Source: Eremothecium cymbalariae DBVPG#7215
Lineage: Eukaryota; Ascomycota; Saccharomycetes; Saccharomycetales; Saccharomycetaceae
Length of the DNA: 64,000 nucleotides
Direction of reading: 5' to 3'
Assembly: GCF_000235365.1 (NCBI RefSeq)
Contig: NC_016452.1
Location: 1,350,001 to 1,414,000, forward strand
In this document: piece after piece, positions 27,401-37,850 of the stretch
How positions within the stretch are numbered: the first letter of the stretch is position 1
Layout: each line of letters opens with the position of its first letter
Program-made: the position numbers and the translations under genes
Notes under the pieces: model-generated
Databases searched by the model: none
The model's input: only the letters and a program-made list of their open reading frames with translations
Told to the model about the DNA's origin: nothing

Positions 27401-29635
27401 TCAACCGTTCCGATTACGTAACACCCTCCTATTTGGTGCCGCATTCTCCATTGCGTCAACCCATTTTTCACCTGATTCATCCTCTTCAAATTCAACGTGA
27501 CTAGAAACTGATCCTCTAATCGCTCTTAATCTACGATTCTGTTTCCTACTTGGTAGCATTCTTCTACGTATTCTTTCTTTTACTTCCTCTTCATAGTGTT
27601 CCACATCAACTTCGTAATCTTCAACTTCTTCTTCTTCTTCAGCTCTGCTATAATCATCATCGGCTGCGTCTTCAAGATTCCCGTCATCATACGAGTCAGT
27701 CTCAATATCTTGGAATGGAGGATCATCAGTTTCTTCTCCCACATCTGAGGATTCTACAGTTTGAGGAGTTTCAGATAATTCACTCGAGGCGACTCCTGGC
27801 TGCACCTTGTTATTTTTCCCATTGTGCTCTGCATGGTTTCCATTTGGCAATTTTGGATTTTCGTAGGCCAACTGCAATTTGATATCTTGACTCAAAATGA
27901 TCTTGTCAATAGGATCAGAAAGTAACTGCTGTTCCATAATTTTGTTTCGGGACATCTCCTCCATCGGCCTGGGATCGAGTATATCGTCATGCATAAAGTT
28001 GACCAAAACGGATATGCTATTCTTGAATAAATCATTGCCATCATTTGCACCAACAGCACTTGTGTTCCTTTGGTTTCCTGTGGTTGTCTCGACCATTGTA
28101 CCTACAGCGTTTATACCACACGAGGGTCCAAATATTAACGGTTTCCAAATAAGCTTTGCTGGGTCTAAGGTTAGGTATCCCTTCTTATCCCACTGTCTAT
28201 TGGCTTCCTGGAATTTTTCCCAACTCTCAATTTTGATTGCATAACGGTATCTATTTTCAAAATTGTACTTGTAAAAACATCCAATCTGTTCCAATCCAAA
28301 TATCACATCCGTAGGAGCCATCCCTGTTAAATTTGATATATCTTCCAATGAAATTTTAAAAACCTCTGAGTTACCCATAAATGGCCTTAATGAGCTCAAG
28401 GTCTTTATCATCTTTATTTTCCAATAATTTCTATAAGACAGCAGTCCTAGGTCGCTCAAAGGCTTTTCTGGGGTGCCCCATTTAAATTCCCTTCTTGATA
28501 ACAGATAGGAAAAATCCATTAATAAATGCCCATACCCTAGCCTCTGATGCGTCGGTAACACCAATATACAACTCAAATTATAGTCCGTTGTGTTTAACTT
28601 TTCCTTTGAAAAATAGCCAACAATGTTAAATTTTAATGTTCCTTCGAGTTCCTCATTCTCTGTTAATACATAAAACACAAACGGCTCAACATCATAGTAC
28701 AATGTTTTAGAATTCAAAAACAATTTAGCCAAAAGACACAAATTTTGACAATATATAACCTGTTCACGCCCATCAACCTCCCAAATGGATATTTTTCCAT
28801 CTCTATAAATTTCATTTCCTGGTGGATGGGTCATAGTGCATTTTAACCTATGACGATAATAAACATACTTCGAATTCATGTACTTCAGGCATGAGTGACA
28901 AATGTATAGAATACGGTTCTTATTAAATTCTTCTGGATATGGTGCTCTATACCATGTCTCTATCTCATTATCATTAAAGTAAATATACTCAATTTTAGTT
29001 GTCTCTTCAACCCTCTGTTGACTACTCCTCGTACTTGCAGATGCCGGCTCATCCGTGAACGAAAGTAAAGTATTACCGTTAATCTTAGATGCAGAAGCAC
29101 TCTGAAACAACAACTTTTGAAAGAACTGACGATCACGCACATTCGGCGTCGTCCTATGCGTAGAATAATCCTTCTTATGCGCAATGGCCCCACGATATGG
29201 ATACGACTCATTATCCAACATATTCAAAAGATCCTCCGTCTCATATATCTCAAAATCATGATGCTGCTTAGAATACTGCACATCCCCCTTCGAATTCTTA
29301 ATTATCCGCTCAAAGTTATAAACCTTCCTAGGATCGTACCGTATCTCGACCTTATGACGGCTACCATCCCGAAACCCAACATTCGGACTCAATTCATTCC
29401 ACTCCTCAATACTCCCAGGAACACCCCTACCAACATCCCCTTTTTCCACCCCCCTCGTCTTTCGCAACCTGTAATCTATCCTCTGACCATCCTTTACCCT
29501 GTATGACCGTCGCCCGCCAGATCGCTTCGTGATTTCTTCCCGTCCATCACTCTCGATTATATCCTTAATCTTCAAACCATTGAGCAGCCTGCTCTTCCTA
29601 CCCTTCTCCGAAGAATCAGCAACCATTAAAGACAT
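27401..29635 (-). CDS. SAS3: MYST histone acetyltransferase Sas3
   Basis: Catalytic subunit of the NuA3 complex, acetylating histone H3 (K14/K23). The 744 residues from ATG 29635 compare with 831 in S. cerevisiae; an upstream TTG was discounted. The MYST domain occupies about residues 210-500. It opens with the C2HC zinc finger (YICHSC...YRHRLKC, near 243-263). It continues with the acetyl-CoA region containing the conserved Cys in LSCILVLP (about 356) and QRLGYGHLLMDFSY, and the catalytic Glu in GTPEKPLSDLGLLSYR (about 390). The C-terminal tail is strongly acidic (DDDYSRAEEEEEVEDYEVDVEHYEEE). Synteny is YBL052C, next to PIN4. Confidence 0.95.
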   Translation of the reverse strand: MSLMVADSSEKGRKSRLLNGLKIKDIIESDGREEITKRSGGRRSYRVKDGQRIDYRLRKTRGVEKGDVGRGVPGSIEEWNELSPNVGFRDGSRHKVEIRYDPRKVYNFERIIKNSKGDVQYSKQHHDFEIYETEDLLNMLDNESYPYRGAIAHKKDYSTHRTTPNVRDRQFFQKLLFQSASASKINGNTLLSFTDEPASASTRSSQQRVEETTKIEYIYFNDNEIETWYRAPYPEEFNKNRILYICHSCLKYMNSKYVYYRHRLKCTMTHPPGNEIYRDGKISIWEVDGREQVIYCQNLCLLAKLFLNSKTLYYDVEPFVFYVLTENEELEGTLKFNIVGYFSKEKLNTTDYNLSCILVLPTHQRLGYGHLLMDFSYLLSRREFKWGTPEKPLSDLGLLSYRNYWKIKMIKTLSSLRPFMGNSEVFKISLEDISNLTGMAPTDVIFGLEQIGCFYKYNFENRYRYAIKIESWEKFQEANRQWDKKGYLTLDPAKLIWKPLIFGPSCGINAVGTMVETTTGNQRNTSAVGANDGNDLFKNSISVLVNFMHDDILDPRPMEEMSRNKIMEQQLLSDPIDKIILSQDIKLQLAYENPKLPNGNHAEHNGKNNKVQPGVASSELSETPQTVESSDVGEETDDPPFQDIETDSYDDGNLEDAADDDYSRAEEEEEVEDYEVDVEHYEEEVKERIRRRMLPSRKQNRRLRAIRGSVSSHVEFEEDESGEKWVDAMENAAPNRRVLRNRNG

Positions 29636-30407
29636 CTCAAAGATCTCATCTAATCCACTCAAAACCTCTGCAAAATACCCATTAAACTCTCTAAACCAGT
29701 TACATTTAACTCTATTTGTCTTAAAATACTAAAATAACCACAGCATTCGACGCGCTGCAGGATTTTGATGTTGTCAGCAAATATCGTCAAATAAATCGTT
29801 TTAAACGGCACAAAATCCACAGCGAAATTTTTGAACAAAAATCCGAAATTTTCGATATTTTAACTATTAGGATACAACAGTTGATTACATACAGAATTCT
29901 ATGGTACTAAAAAATTGGAAATATAATAATAATAATTCAGGTGATTTCATATACATGGTCGTACACTTCATTTGGAGGCTTCGTAGTGATCGTAGAAGGA
30001 TAGAGCCGAATTATGTTAAAGTTGGTCTCTTGGGAATTTTTTTTGTCTTTTTTGTGTCTTAATACTTTTATAATAAGATTCATTTCTTGGTCATGGACTT
30101 TGGTTGGTTGTAGGAACAAAAAATACAGAATATGGGCATAAAAGGAATATGAATGCTATAGGAGGCTTCGGAGGCAGCGTTATTATAAAAAGAATTCTTT
30201 TTTTCTTTGTTTTATTCTTCTTTTGTATTTCATGTGGTGTTGATGTGTGGATGTTTGCACATATAAGTGAGGAGGAGGAGGATCAAAAACAGTATTCATA
30301 AATTCAGTTAGCATGGTCGATAATCATAATCATAGTTTTTTTTCTTTTCTTCGTAGAAAAACATGGTTATATCATTAATAGTAACATTCGTTATATGTGC
30401 ATTAACC
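29636..30407. other. SAS3 upstream and PIN4 3' region
   Basis: About 770 AT-rich bases between two minus-strand genes, with several T-runs. A plus-strand open frame at 30104-30301 encodes one hydrophobic stretch but has no recognisable family, so it is not called a gene. Confidence 0.5.
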
Positions 30408-32237
30408 TCAGACATTTCTTTTGCCTAGATCCAAACCGCTGAGGCTTCTTGTCAAACCATCTTCCAAGGCATTGATGTCAGCGGTGTTTCCGGCTGAGGT
30501 TAGTTGGACGTAGTCGTGGATCGAATGCAACGAGTAGTTTGAGTGTACGCTTCCGTCGGTATTTTGGGGTACCAATGGGGCTGTTGAGTTGGAGGTGTTC
30601 CCGTTGTTTGCTGTAACATTAGCGTCAATGGGATGTAGTCCGGGTTGGAATCTTGCGTCATTATGCAATGCCGAGGCAGTTGGCTGCGCCAAAGTAGTCG
30701 GGTTGTATAGTAGATTGGAGATACGACTTGAAGAATTCGAGTTCATTGGGACTTGGTTTTGTGGTGGAGACACGCCGTGTTGTCTGAGTAGGGAAGAAGA
30801 TGGAGTGTGTGATGCGGTGTATCCTGATGGTATTCTGTTTTGCAGCAAAGGATTGGTACCTTGTGGCCTCAAATGTTGCTGCTGTTGCTGGGCAACACTC
30901 AAATTTTCATAGGGCGATATGGGCTGCAAAAAGATTTCACCTGGAGATGGGGGCGGCTGTGGCTGCGAAGGAGATTGCTGTTGCTGCGAACCCTGGGAAT
31001 GCTGGTGGTGGTGGTGCTGTACCTGCTGGTGGTGGTGGTGGTGGTGTCCCTGCTGTTTTTGTTGCGGTTGTTGCCGCTGCTGCTGAGCAGCAGCGGCAAC
31101 CGTAGCCGCCGCATGCGCCTGTAATACACTGGTGTAAGATTGAGATCTCTGCAGTGAGCCTCCAGTAGAGCTGGCTTGTAGCGGCTGCATAATAGTCATC
31201 TGGCCCTGTTGTTGTAAGTGGGATTGTAACGCGACATGGTCAAGAGTCTTTCTTCTAATGATGATAAAACTTGGATCATAAACTTCAACCAATCCCAGAA
31301 AGGAGCACAAAACGTTTATTATGCGCTTCTGGCTCGCAGACAGACCAATTGGATACGCCAATTCATGGTACAACTTCTCTCTGTCCTTAAATAACAACAA
31401 CTGTGAATAAATTTCCAAAATGTCAGGATCGTTGAAATCCAACTGCTGCGGAGGAAGCGGCAAGTTCATAATCGAGGGCAACGGCGCGTAGTAACGTTCC
31501 GTCACAGACACAGGTGCCTGCTGTTTCGAGACACTCATGGAATGGCTATTGTTCTGTGCAGAGAGAATCTGAGATGACATCGATGGAGAAGCAAGAGACT
31601 GAGCAGTAGAACCGTTGCCACCACTCTGCCCGTTGACAAAACTATTGAATAGCTGAGTATTGGAACTTCCACCCGCAATCACCGAAGAGGAAGAAATCTT
31701 GTTTATCGATTGTAACGACACATTGGATACAGACCTATGCTGCTCCTCCAACTGGCCCCGTTTCTCCCGTTTCTCCCGCTCGATCCGCTCTCTTTCTGCC
31801 TGCGGCAACATCTTCTTATACTCCACCCGCAACCTCCGACCACCGATTTCCTTCCCGTTCAAACTCTCCACCACCTGCGTGGTCTCCTCAGTAGTCGTAA
31901 AATTGGCAAAAGCCAACCCGCGGAAAACCCCATTATCAAAATGATAGTTGAAAGCATAAGGTAACGGCAAATCCATCTTCGCAATAACACCAAGCAACTG
32001 CTCCTTCTTAATCGCAAACGGAATATTCTTGATCACAATCGCCGTAGGAATCACATCTTCGCCCTGTAGCGGCACACCTGATCCTGAACTCCCACCACCA
32101 TCCTCACCCTCTTCGCTTACTCCTTGCTCATCCTCATCATGATTTTTTTGCTCCTTACCACCAACGCTTGCAGCTGCGTCAACCACCCCCTGCACTAGAC
32201 CAGCCTCCTCGTGAGCCACAGTACTGGCAGATAACAT
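30408..32237 (-). CDS. PIN4: Pin4/Mdt1 RNA-binding protein
   Basis: RRM protein involved in G2/M progression and DNA-damage response, a Rad53 FHA-interaction partner. The protein has 609 residues (668 in S. cerevisiae). An acidic start is followed by the RRM at about 58-150 (IVIKNIPFAIKKEQL as RNP2 region; GLAFANFTT as RNP1), then a Lys/Arg/Glu helix. A conserved internal block around 270-330 (SIMNLPLPPQQLDFNDPDILEIYSQL and LSASQKRIINVLCSFLGL) is characteristic of the Pin4 family. A long Gln/His/Pro-rich low-complexity region spans about 370-460. It is divergent from SBH1 across 1.24 kb. Confidence 0.93.
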   Translation of the reverse strand: MLSASTVAHEEAGLVQGVVDAAASVGGKEQKNHDEDEQGVSEEGEDGGGSSGSGVPLQGEDVIPTAIVIKNIPFAIKKEQLLGVIAKMDLPLPYAFNYHFDNGVFRGLAFANFTTTEETTQVVESLNGKEIGGRRLRVEYKKMLPQAERERIEREKREKRGQLEEQHRSVSNVSLQSINKISSSSVIAGGSSNTQLFNSFVNGQSGGNGSTAQSLASPSMSSQILSAQNNSHSMSVSKQQAPVSVTERYYAPLPSIMNLPLPPQQLDFNDPDILEIYSQLLLFKDREKLYHELAYPIGLSASQKRIINVLCSFLGLVEVYDPSFIIIRRKTLDHVALQSHLQQQGQMTIMQPLQASSTGGSLQRSQSYTSVLQAHAAATVAAAAQQQRQQPQQKQQGHHHHHHQQVQHHHHQHSQGSQQQQSPSQPQPPPSPGEIFLQPISPYENLSVAQQQQQHLRPQGTNPLLQNRIPSGYTASHTPSSSLLRQHGVSPPQNQVPMNSNSSSRISNLLYNPTTLAQPTASALHNDARFQPGLHPIDANVTANNGNTSNSTAPLVPQNTDGSVHSNYSLHSIHDYVQLTSAGNTADINALEDGLTRSLSGLDLGKRNV

Positions 32238-33478
32238 GATAAAAACTTTTCAAAAAAAATTCTATTATTACTATTACGATTATGATTATTATAACTTGTG
32301 ATCTCTCTCTCTCGCTCTTTCTCCCTAGAACCAATATAAACTTAATGCTTCCTGGGATTCCTATCTTCCCAAAAGATTCTCTCAAAAACAGTTCCTGGAA
32401 CCTTTCTTCTGCCTCCTCTCTTGTAAACGTGCTTCTTTTAATTCAAAAAAGCTTCTTTTTGTCGAATTATTGTCTAAATTTTAACCTTCTGGCTTCCTTA
32501 AAAAATTTGAATCGCTTATCGATCTAAAAACCAATTTAATTACAAAATAACACCAGATCTCTGGCCTCTGAAAACACTCGACACACGGCAACCTCCTGTC
32601 CCTCGAAGATATCGCTCCTGCGTGTTACAAAACAGAATTATCTTAGTATTATATATATAATATTCAAAGTTTTCCTTTGCGTTTTTTGACTGAAACCTAC
32701 TTTTTTGGAATTTAAAAAACTTTTTTTTAATCAGTGGCAAAACGGGGATTATAAAGGAAGACAAACTTGTAAAGACGGTGTGGCCACTTGGGCTCTGGTC
32801 GAACAAAAACTTCTGGAAAAGCTGGTAACGGCGCAGTGGGGCAGCGGGACTGGTTGGCGTGGCAGCGCAATCCCTGCGAAAGTCGATATGTATCTATATA
32901 TATATAGTAGTTTGGCGGACGTGCGATTGTTCGTGTGTATCAGCGAACTGCGACGTTTGTTTTTGCGCTTTTTAGTCTGCTAGCCGGCCGGGTAACAGTA
33001 GCGTTGCTTCCGCCTGCGCTAGGCAGCGCCCAGGCTAGGCAGCGCCTGCGCTGCCTAGCCTGGGCGGGGCGAGCCCCCTGCCTGGAAGGGAACTGGCAGC
33101 CAGAAGCTAAGCTGCCAGCGGGGCTCTTCTTTCTCCAAAGCAGCCCCTATGAACTGAACAGCTCACGGAAATTACATAAGCCGCCAGTTGCACTGCCGAC
33201 AGAGCTTCCTTTTCTTTGCTGTGCAGTACTCCTTATCACTCTGTACCATTCTACATCCTCCCCCAGATAATCAGAGATACTGGTCAAGACATTGGACTCT
33301 TCTCCGCTGAGATAGGCGTTAAGAATTAGGTGTTCTTTATTTTTTGTTTTTACTTCCTTTTTGTTTTTTAAAGCAGATTTTCAAAAAGGGTTTTTCTTCG
33401 TTAAAATCTTTTGTTGAAGATTATTATTAACAGAGGAACAAGCATTCTAACAAAGGAGAAGGGACAGAACAGAAAAGG
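32238..33478. promoter_or_regulatory. Long divergent PIN4-SBH1 intergenic region with GC-rich palindrome cluster
   Basis: This 1.24 kb region is AT-rich near PIN4, but a sharply GC-rich island lies at about 32990-33120. The island holds a 40 bp near-perfect palindrome (33027-33066), a GGGGC-GA-GCCCC hairpin (33066-33077) and a looser hairpin with 7 bp arms at 33093-33099 and 33112-33118. The plus-strand frame 32935-33270 runs through it but shows no domain. The last 130 bases are a T-rich SBH1 leader. Confidence 0.7.
33027..33066. repeat. 40 bp GC-rich palindrome (19 bp perfect arms, 2-base centre)
   Basis: Arms 33027-33045 and 33048-33066 are exact reverse complements around a CT centre. 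It is the longest inverted repeat noticed in the window, flanked by partial copies of the GGCAGCGCC motif and further small hairpins. Confidence 0.92.
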
Positions 33479-33751
33479 ATGGCATCAACTGCAGTTCCTC
33501 CAGGGGGGCAGAAGACTTTACAAAAGAGAAAGGCAGCCCAGTCTGCTAAGGAGAAGCAATTGAAGCAAACGCCAGCTTCTACGAGACAGGCTGGGTTTGG
33601 GGGTTCATCTAATAGTATTTTGAAGTTATATACAGATGAGGCTAATGGGCTTAGAGTTGATCCTTTGGTTATTCTATTCTTAGCAGTTGGTTTCATATTT
33701 TCGGTTATTGCTTTACATGTGGTTGCCAAGATCTCCGGTAAGATCTTTTAG
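33479..33751 (+). CDS. SBH1: Sec61 beta subunit of the ER translocon (Sbh1/Sbh2)
   Basis: Tail-anchored beta subunit of the Sec61/Ssh1 protein-conducting channel. The protein has 90 residues. A Pro/Gly/Gln-rich, Lys-rich cytosolic N-terminus carries the RQAGFGGSSNSILKLYTDEA motif typical of Sec61 beta. A single C-terminal membrane anchor covers about residues 60-82 (VDPLVILFLAVGFIFSVIALH), with a short basic tail. One gene represents the SBH1/SBH2 pair. It lies in the YER087C-B position between the DOT6/PIN4 area and AIM10, which converges on it. Confidence 0.95.
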   Translation: MASTAVPPGGQKTLQKRKAAQSAKEKQLKQTPASTRQAGFGGSSNSILKLYTDEANGLRVDPLVILFLAVGFIFSVIALHVVAKISGKIF

Positions 33752-33948
33752 TAAAGAAAAAATAGTGAACTGGAAGACATGATATGATGATATTGGTTTA
33801 AAGTTTTCATATATATATTATAATAATATTGTGTTTTTGTTTTTGATTGTATGTTTGGAATTTTTTTATTTTTGACGTTAACAGAATTTCTATATATATA
33901 AGCATATATATGTGCTATCCATAGTTTTTCGTGCTTGTTATGTGATGT

Positions 33949-35625
33949 TCAGAGGTCTTGAAGAAGGATTGTGAGTACGTCGTTGAGGTGTTCTGGGAGA
34001 CAGTGATGTTTTTCCAGTGAGTGTTCAGCGGGGTTTGCTGGAATGTAGTCCCACGAATACTGCATGGCGGATTTTGCGTGGTGTTGGATCCATAGGTTGG
34101 AGAAACGTTTACCTCTTACTTCAATCTCTACTTTTGGCCAAGATTTTTTTCCTACTATTACGCTTAGCGGGATGCCGAGTTGTTGGGATAGTTGTAGCCG
34201 GGTTCCTAATGTTGCTGAGGCACTGGTATCTATAAATGGGTCGAAGCGAAGTAAGTTCTTGACGGTTTTCACGTTTTCATCATCTTGTGCATAGTTAAGG
34301 GAGATTTTGTATGGCGCGATGGTGCTCGGCCAGCACAGACCGAGATGGTCTTTGGATACCTGTGCAACAGCGGCCAGTAATCTGCTAATACCAATTCCGT
34401 AACTTCCCATTTCTATGGTTACTTTATCATTATTTGTGGATCTTATAGTTGCATTTAATGGTTCGCTATACCGACGACCTAGATAAAACGTATGGCAAAG
34501 CTCAATGCTCTTACTGGCCTTTAGAGTCCCTTTACCACACTCTCCACACAATTCCCCTTCTTCTGCATCGACGAGAGTGTAGCCATTTAATTGTGAAAAA
34601 TTATTCTTTAGATATTGCTTCAATGGGAATTCTGGGAGGTTGCAACGAGGACTTAACCTAGTATCCATTACTCTGACGATGGACGAAAATATCGGGTCTT
34701 CATTTTGTTTTAAGAAGATCTCTATGACTTTGTCGTTGGGAACATTTTTTAGCGATCTATCTATATCGTTTTCTAGGGCATCTAACGCTAGGTTCCAATT
34801 GAATATACGCTTGGCTGGATAGTAGAAGCAAATTAATACATCGTGTTCCTGGTTGAGAGCATATCTGACGTTCACATCACTAGCCATCTGCGCTGATTCT
34901 ATTGGCATGCTGCTGCATTTTTCAATATTTGAAACATGTGCACATGAATCGCATGTGTAGAGAACATCCTCTCCACCATCGCTAAGATAATGGTATTCTT
35001 TGGACATCTCCCCGCCCATATTTGCACAGTCCGCCACTGCGCTGACAAACGGTAATCTGAATTCCTTTAATATACCTGAATAAATATCATTCATCTTATG
35101 AAACGTCTTAATCGCATCTGATGAATCTAAGTGGAATGAATATGCATCTTTCATTAAAAATTCTCTCCCTCGTAATAACCCTCCTCTGGGTCTTAGCTCA
35201 TCTCTGTATTTCCTTGTGATCTGATACACTATAAGCGGTAGATCTTTATACGACTGCAGATAACCCTTCATCAACCAAGTCATTTCTTCTTCACATGTTG
35301 GTGAAAGACAAAATGAGGCTCCTTTGCCATCCTTCAATTTAAACAATTCGTGATTATTCCAACGATCAGTTCGTTCCCACAGCAATTTCGATGATAACGT
35401 ACTAAGTTGAACCTCATGTGCACCACTCTCCTCCATCTTTTTACGGACAACATCTTCCACATTCCTTAACGTACGAAGGCCTAAGGGCAACCAATGTACC
35501 AATCCTGCATGGCTTTGCTTTATATAGCCCAATTCTTGAAGGAGGTCATGTGTCGTGCCATTTCTTAACACTTCCGATGATATCTTCTTGGAAGGCGTGA
35601 ACAACGTCCTACGCAAAACGTTCAT
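33949..35625 (-). CDS. AIM10: Mitochondrial prolyl-tRNA synthetase (Aim10)
   Basis: Bacterial-type class II prolyl-tRNA synthetase predicted to charge mitochondrial tRNA(Pro). The protein has 558 residues. The N-terminus (MNVLRRTLFTPSKK) is a credible mitochondrial presequence. Motif 1 lies around GLVHWLPLGLRTLRNVEDVVRK. Motif 2 contains YRDELRPRGGLLRGREFLMKDAYSF (about residues 138-165), and motif 3 contains MGSYGIGISRLLAAV (about 400-415). A C-terminal anticodon-binding domain ends the protein. The long editing insertion of bacterial enzymes is reduced, replaced by a segment with CDSC and CGEC pairs that look like a small zinc-binding element. Ortholog of YER087W. Confidence 0.93.
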   Translation of the reverse strand: MNVLRRTLFTPSKKISSEVLRNGTTHDLLQELGYIKQSHAGLVHWLPLGLRTLRNVEDVVRKKMEESGAHEVQLSTLSSKLLWERTDRWNNHELFKLKDGKGASFCLSPTCEEEMTWLMKGYLQSYKDLPLIVYQITRKYRDELRPRGGLLRGREFLMKDAYSFHLDSSDAIKTFHKMNDIYSGILKEFRLPFVSAVADCANMGGEMSKEYHYLSDGGEDVLYTCDSCAHVSNIEKCSSMPIESAQMASDVNVRYALNQEHDVLICFYYPAKRIFNWNLALDALENDIDRSLKNVPNDKVIEIFLKQNEDPIFSSIVRVMDTRLSPRCNLPEFPLKQYLKNNFSQLNGYTLVDAEEGELCGECGKGTLKASKSIELCHTFYLGRRYSEPLNATIRSTNNDKVTIEMGSYGIGISRLLAAVAQVSKDHLGLCWPSTIAPYKISLNYAQDDENVKTVKNLLRFDPFIDTSASATLGTRLQLSQQLGIPLSVIVGKKSWPKVEIEVRGKRFSNLWIQHHAKSAMQYSWDYIPANPAEHSLEKHHCLPEHLNDVLTILLQDL

Positions 35626-36137
35626 TGTTCATGTACTAGCCCACTGTTGTCGTTTAGTCAAAACCTTTATCAACCCCATATGCTTGGTGTACCTAGCATA
35701 CCGTACCTTTTACATAACATTATCGAACATTAATGGAGAACAGTACGGCAGTTTTTAAAAATAAAAAAACCTCGTGATCAAAATTACCCGAACTAAAAAG
35801 ACACAATATAAACCAGAATAGCTCATAATTATGATTTAGTTGAAATTTAGTGAGTGGTTTATGCAATTTGCATATGAGAAAGGTTTGTACCGAATTTACG
35901 TATTGTTGATCACGTGTATATAAATATTTAACGTGCACATAAATCGACGTTAATTCAGATCGGTAACCACCGGTTCAGCGCCGAAAAGTTACAATGAATT
36001 TTCCATGATATTGAGATGACTCAACTTGTAAGTAATAGTTGGGACACAGAATTCAGATGAGAATGAATGAATTATCTGGATTTTAAAGTTATAAAGATAG
36101 TCACTCGTTTGCTCAAAGACTGTAACTTTTAGATACA
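35626..36137. promoter_or_regulatory. AIM10-ILV1 divergent promoter
   Basis: About 510 bases, AT-rich, with a perfect TGACTCA at 36017-36023, 115 bases before the ILV1 ATG, and a CACGTG at about 35912-35917. No gene seen. Confidence 0.7.
36017..36023. promoter_or_regulatory. Gcn4-type site TGACTCA upstream of ILV1
   Basis: A perfect match to the Gcn4 core, about 115 bases before the ILV1 start. ILV1 is under general amino-acid control in S. cerevisiae. Confidence 0.75.
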
Positions 36138-37850
36138 ATGAATCTAAGGACAGTTGTTATGGACAGGAAGCTAGCCATAAAAAAACTTAGCTTTTATCCT
36201 GGATCACCTCTGGTTCGATACTATAGCCCAAAGCTGTCCACTAACTTGCAAAACCTCCATGGAAAATTAAGAACCGATGAACTTTTAGCTGATAAAACAC
36301 CCGATTATGTTCGGTTAATATTACGTTCCAATGTGTACGATATTATTAATGAGTCACCAATTTCTAGATCAGAATTTTTGTCTTCTCGTCTGAATACTGA
36401 CGTGCAATTGAAGAGGGAGGATTTGCTGCCGGTATTTTCTTTCAAGCTACGTGGTGCATATAATATGATATCCCATTTGGATGATGTTCAGAAGAAATGT
36501 GGGGTAATTGCGTGTTCAGCGGGTAATCATGCCCAGGGTGTTGCATATTCTGCCAAACATCTCGGTATTCCTGCTACTATCGTAATGCCCGTTTCTACAC
36601 CTTCTATTAAATACCAGAACGTCTCTAGGCTAGGTGCTGAGGTTGTGCTCTATGGTGATAATTTCGATGCCGCTAAAGTGGAATGTTCAAGGTTATCCGA
36701 GGAAAAGGGTCTCTATGATATTCCACCATTTGACCATCCGTATGTCATCGCTGGCCAGGGAACTATAGCCATGGAAATACTGAAGCAAATTCAAAATAGC
36801 TCAAAGATTGGTGCAGTCTTCTGTGCAGTTGGAGGTGGCGGATTGATAGCCGGCGTGGGAGCTTATATAAAGCGAGCGGCGCCACACATTAAAGTTATCG
36901 GTGTAGAAACATATGATGCAGCGACGTTGCATACATCTATGCAGAATAACGCTCGTACCACATTATCCCAGGTTGGAGGTTTTGCTGATGGAACGTCTGT
37001 TCGTTTAATTGGAGAGGAAAGCTTTCGTGTTGCACGAGAAGTGGTTGATGAAGTTATACTAGTTAACACTGATGAAATTTGTGCTGCTATTAAGGATATA
37101 TTTGAAGACACCAGAGCTGTAGTTGAACCATCCGGTGCGCTTGCCGTTGCAGGCATGAAGAAGTATGTGAATGAAATACATCCAGAAATAGATCATTCTG
37201 AAAAGACGTACGTTCCTGTGCTTTCTGGTGCTAACATGAATTTTGACCGTCTACGATTCGTAAGCGAACGTGCTGTGTTGGGTGAGGGTAAAGAAGTCTT
37301 CATGTTGATCACTCTTCCAAATATTCCAGGATCGTTCAAGAGATTACATAAAGTTATACATCCACGATCAGTTACCGAGTTTTCCTATCGGTGCAATGAA
37401 TACCACCACGATTCCGAAACTGACATCCCCAAAGCCTACATATATACCTCGTTTACGGTCACAAATAGAAAGGAAGAAATTAAACAGGTCATAAAAGAGC
37501 TAACCGCTATTGGGTTTGAAGCTGCTGATATCTCTGAAAATGAACTGGCAAAGTCCCACGGTAGATACCTAGTAGGCGGTGCTTCAAAAGTACCAAATGA
37601 AAGAATCATAGCCTTCGAATTCCCCGAAAAACCGAATGCACTAGCCAATTTCCTAGCAGGCTTGAGCAACTCTTGGAACTTAACTTTATTCCATTACAGA
37701 AACCATGGCTCTGACGTTGGTAAGGTATTGGCTGGCATTTCGGTCCCTCCAAACGAAAATTTAACCTTCCACAAGTTCCTAGACAACTTGGGCTACAATT
37801 ATAAAGAAGAAACTGACAATGTAATCTACCAAAAGTTTCTAAGGTACTAA
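36138..37850 (+). CDS. ILV1: Mitochondrial threonine deaminase
   Basis: PLP-dependent threonine dehydratase, first step of isoleucine synthesis in mitochondria. The protein has 570 residues (576 in S. cerevisiae). The basic, Ser/Arg-containing N-terminus fits a presequence. The catalytic domain has the PLP lysine in [10 protein letters not shown] (Lys103), [10 protein letters not shown], and the phosphate-binding [12 protein letters not shown] (about 232-243). Two C-terminal ACT-like regulatory domains follow (from about 385 and 485), the site of isoleucine inhibition. Relative to AIM10 the gene is inverted compared with S. cerevisiae (YER086W/YER087W), and its other neighbour is MMR1 instead of the expected YER085C region. 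Confidence 0.97.
   Translation: MNLRTVVMDRKLAIKKLSFYPGSPLVRYYSPKLSTNLQNLHGKLRTDELLADKTPDYVRLILRSNVYDIINESPISRSEFLSSRLNTDVQLKREDLLPVFSFKLRGAYNMISHLDDVQKKCGVIACSAGNHAQGVAYSAKHLGIPATIVMPVSTPSIKYQNVSRLGAEVVLYGDNFDAAKVECSRLSEEKGLYDIPPFDHPYVIAGQGTIAMEILKQIQNSSKIGAVFCAVGGGGLIAGVGAYIKRAAPHIKVIGVETYDAATLHTSMQNNARTTLSQVGGFADGTSVRLIGEESFRVAREVVDEVILVNTDEICAAIKDIFEDTRAVVEPSGALAVAGMKKYVNEIHPEIDHSEKTYVPVLSGANMNFDRLRFVSERAVLGEGKEVFMLITLPNIPGSFKRLHKVIHPRSVTEFSYRCNEYHHDSETDIPKAYIYTSFTVTNRKEEIKQVIKELTAIGFEAADISENELAKSHGRYLVGGASKVPNERIIAFEFPEKPNALANFLAGLSNSWNLTLFHYRNHGSDVGKVLAGISVPPNENLTFHKFLDNLGYNYKEETDNVIYQKFLRY

Noticed and set aside
30104..30301. 65-codon frame with one hydrophobic segment between SAS3 and PIN4
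   Set aside because: T-rich DNA gives Phe/Leu runs by chance; no family recognised. Could be rechecked with transcript data.
32935..33270. 111-codon frame through the palindrome island
   Set aside because: It reads through the hairpins in GC-rich DNA; no domain or homology recognised.
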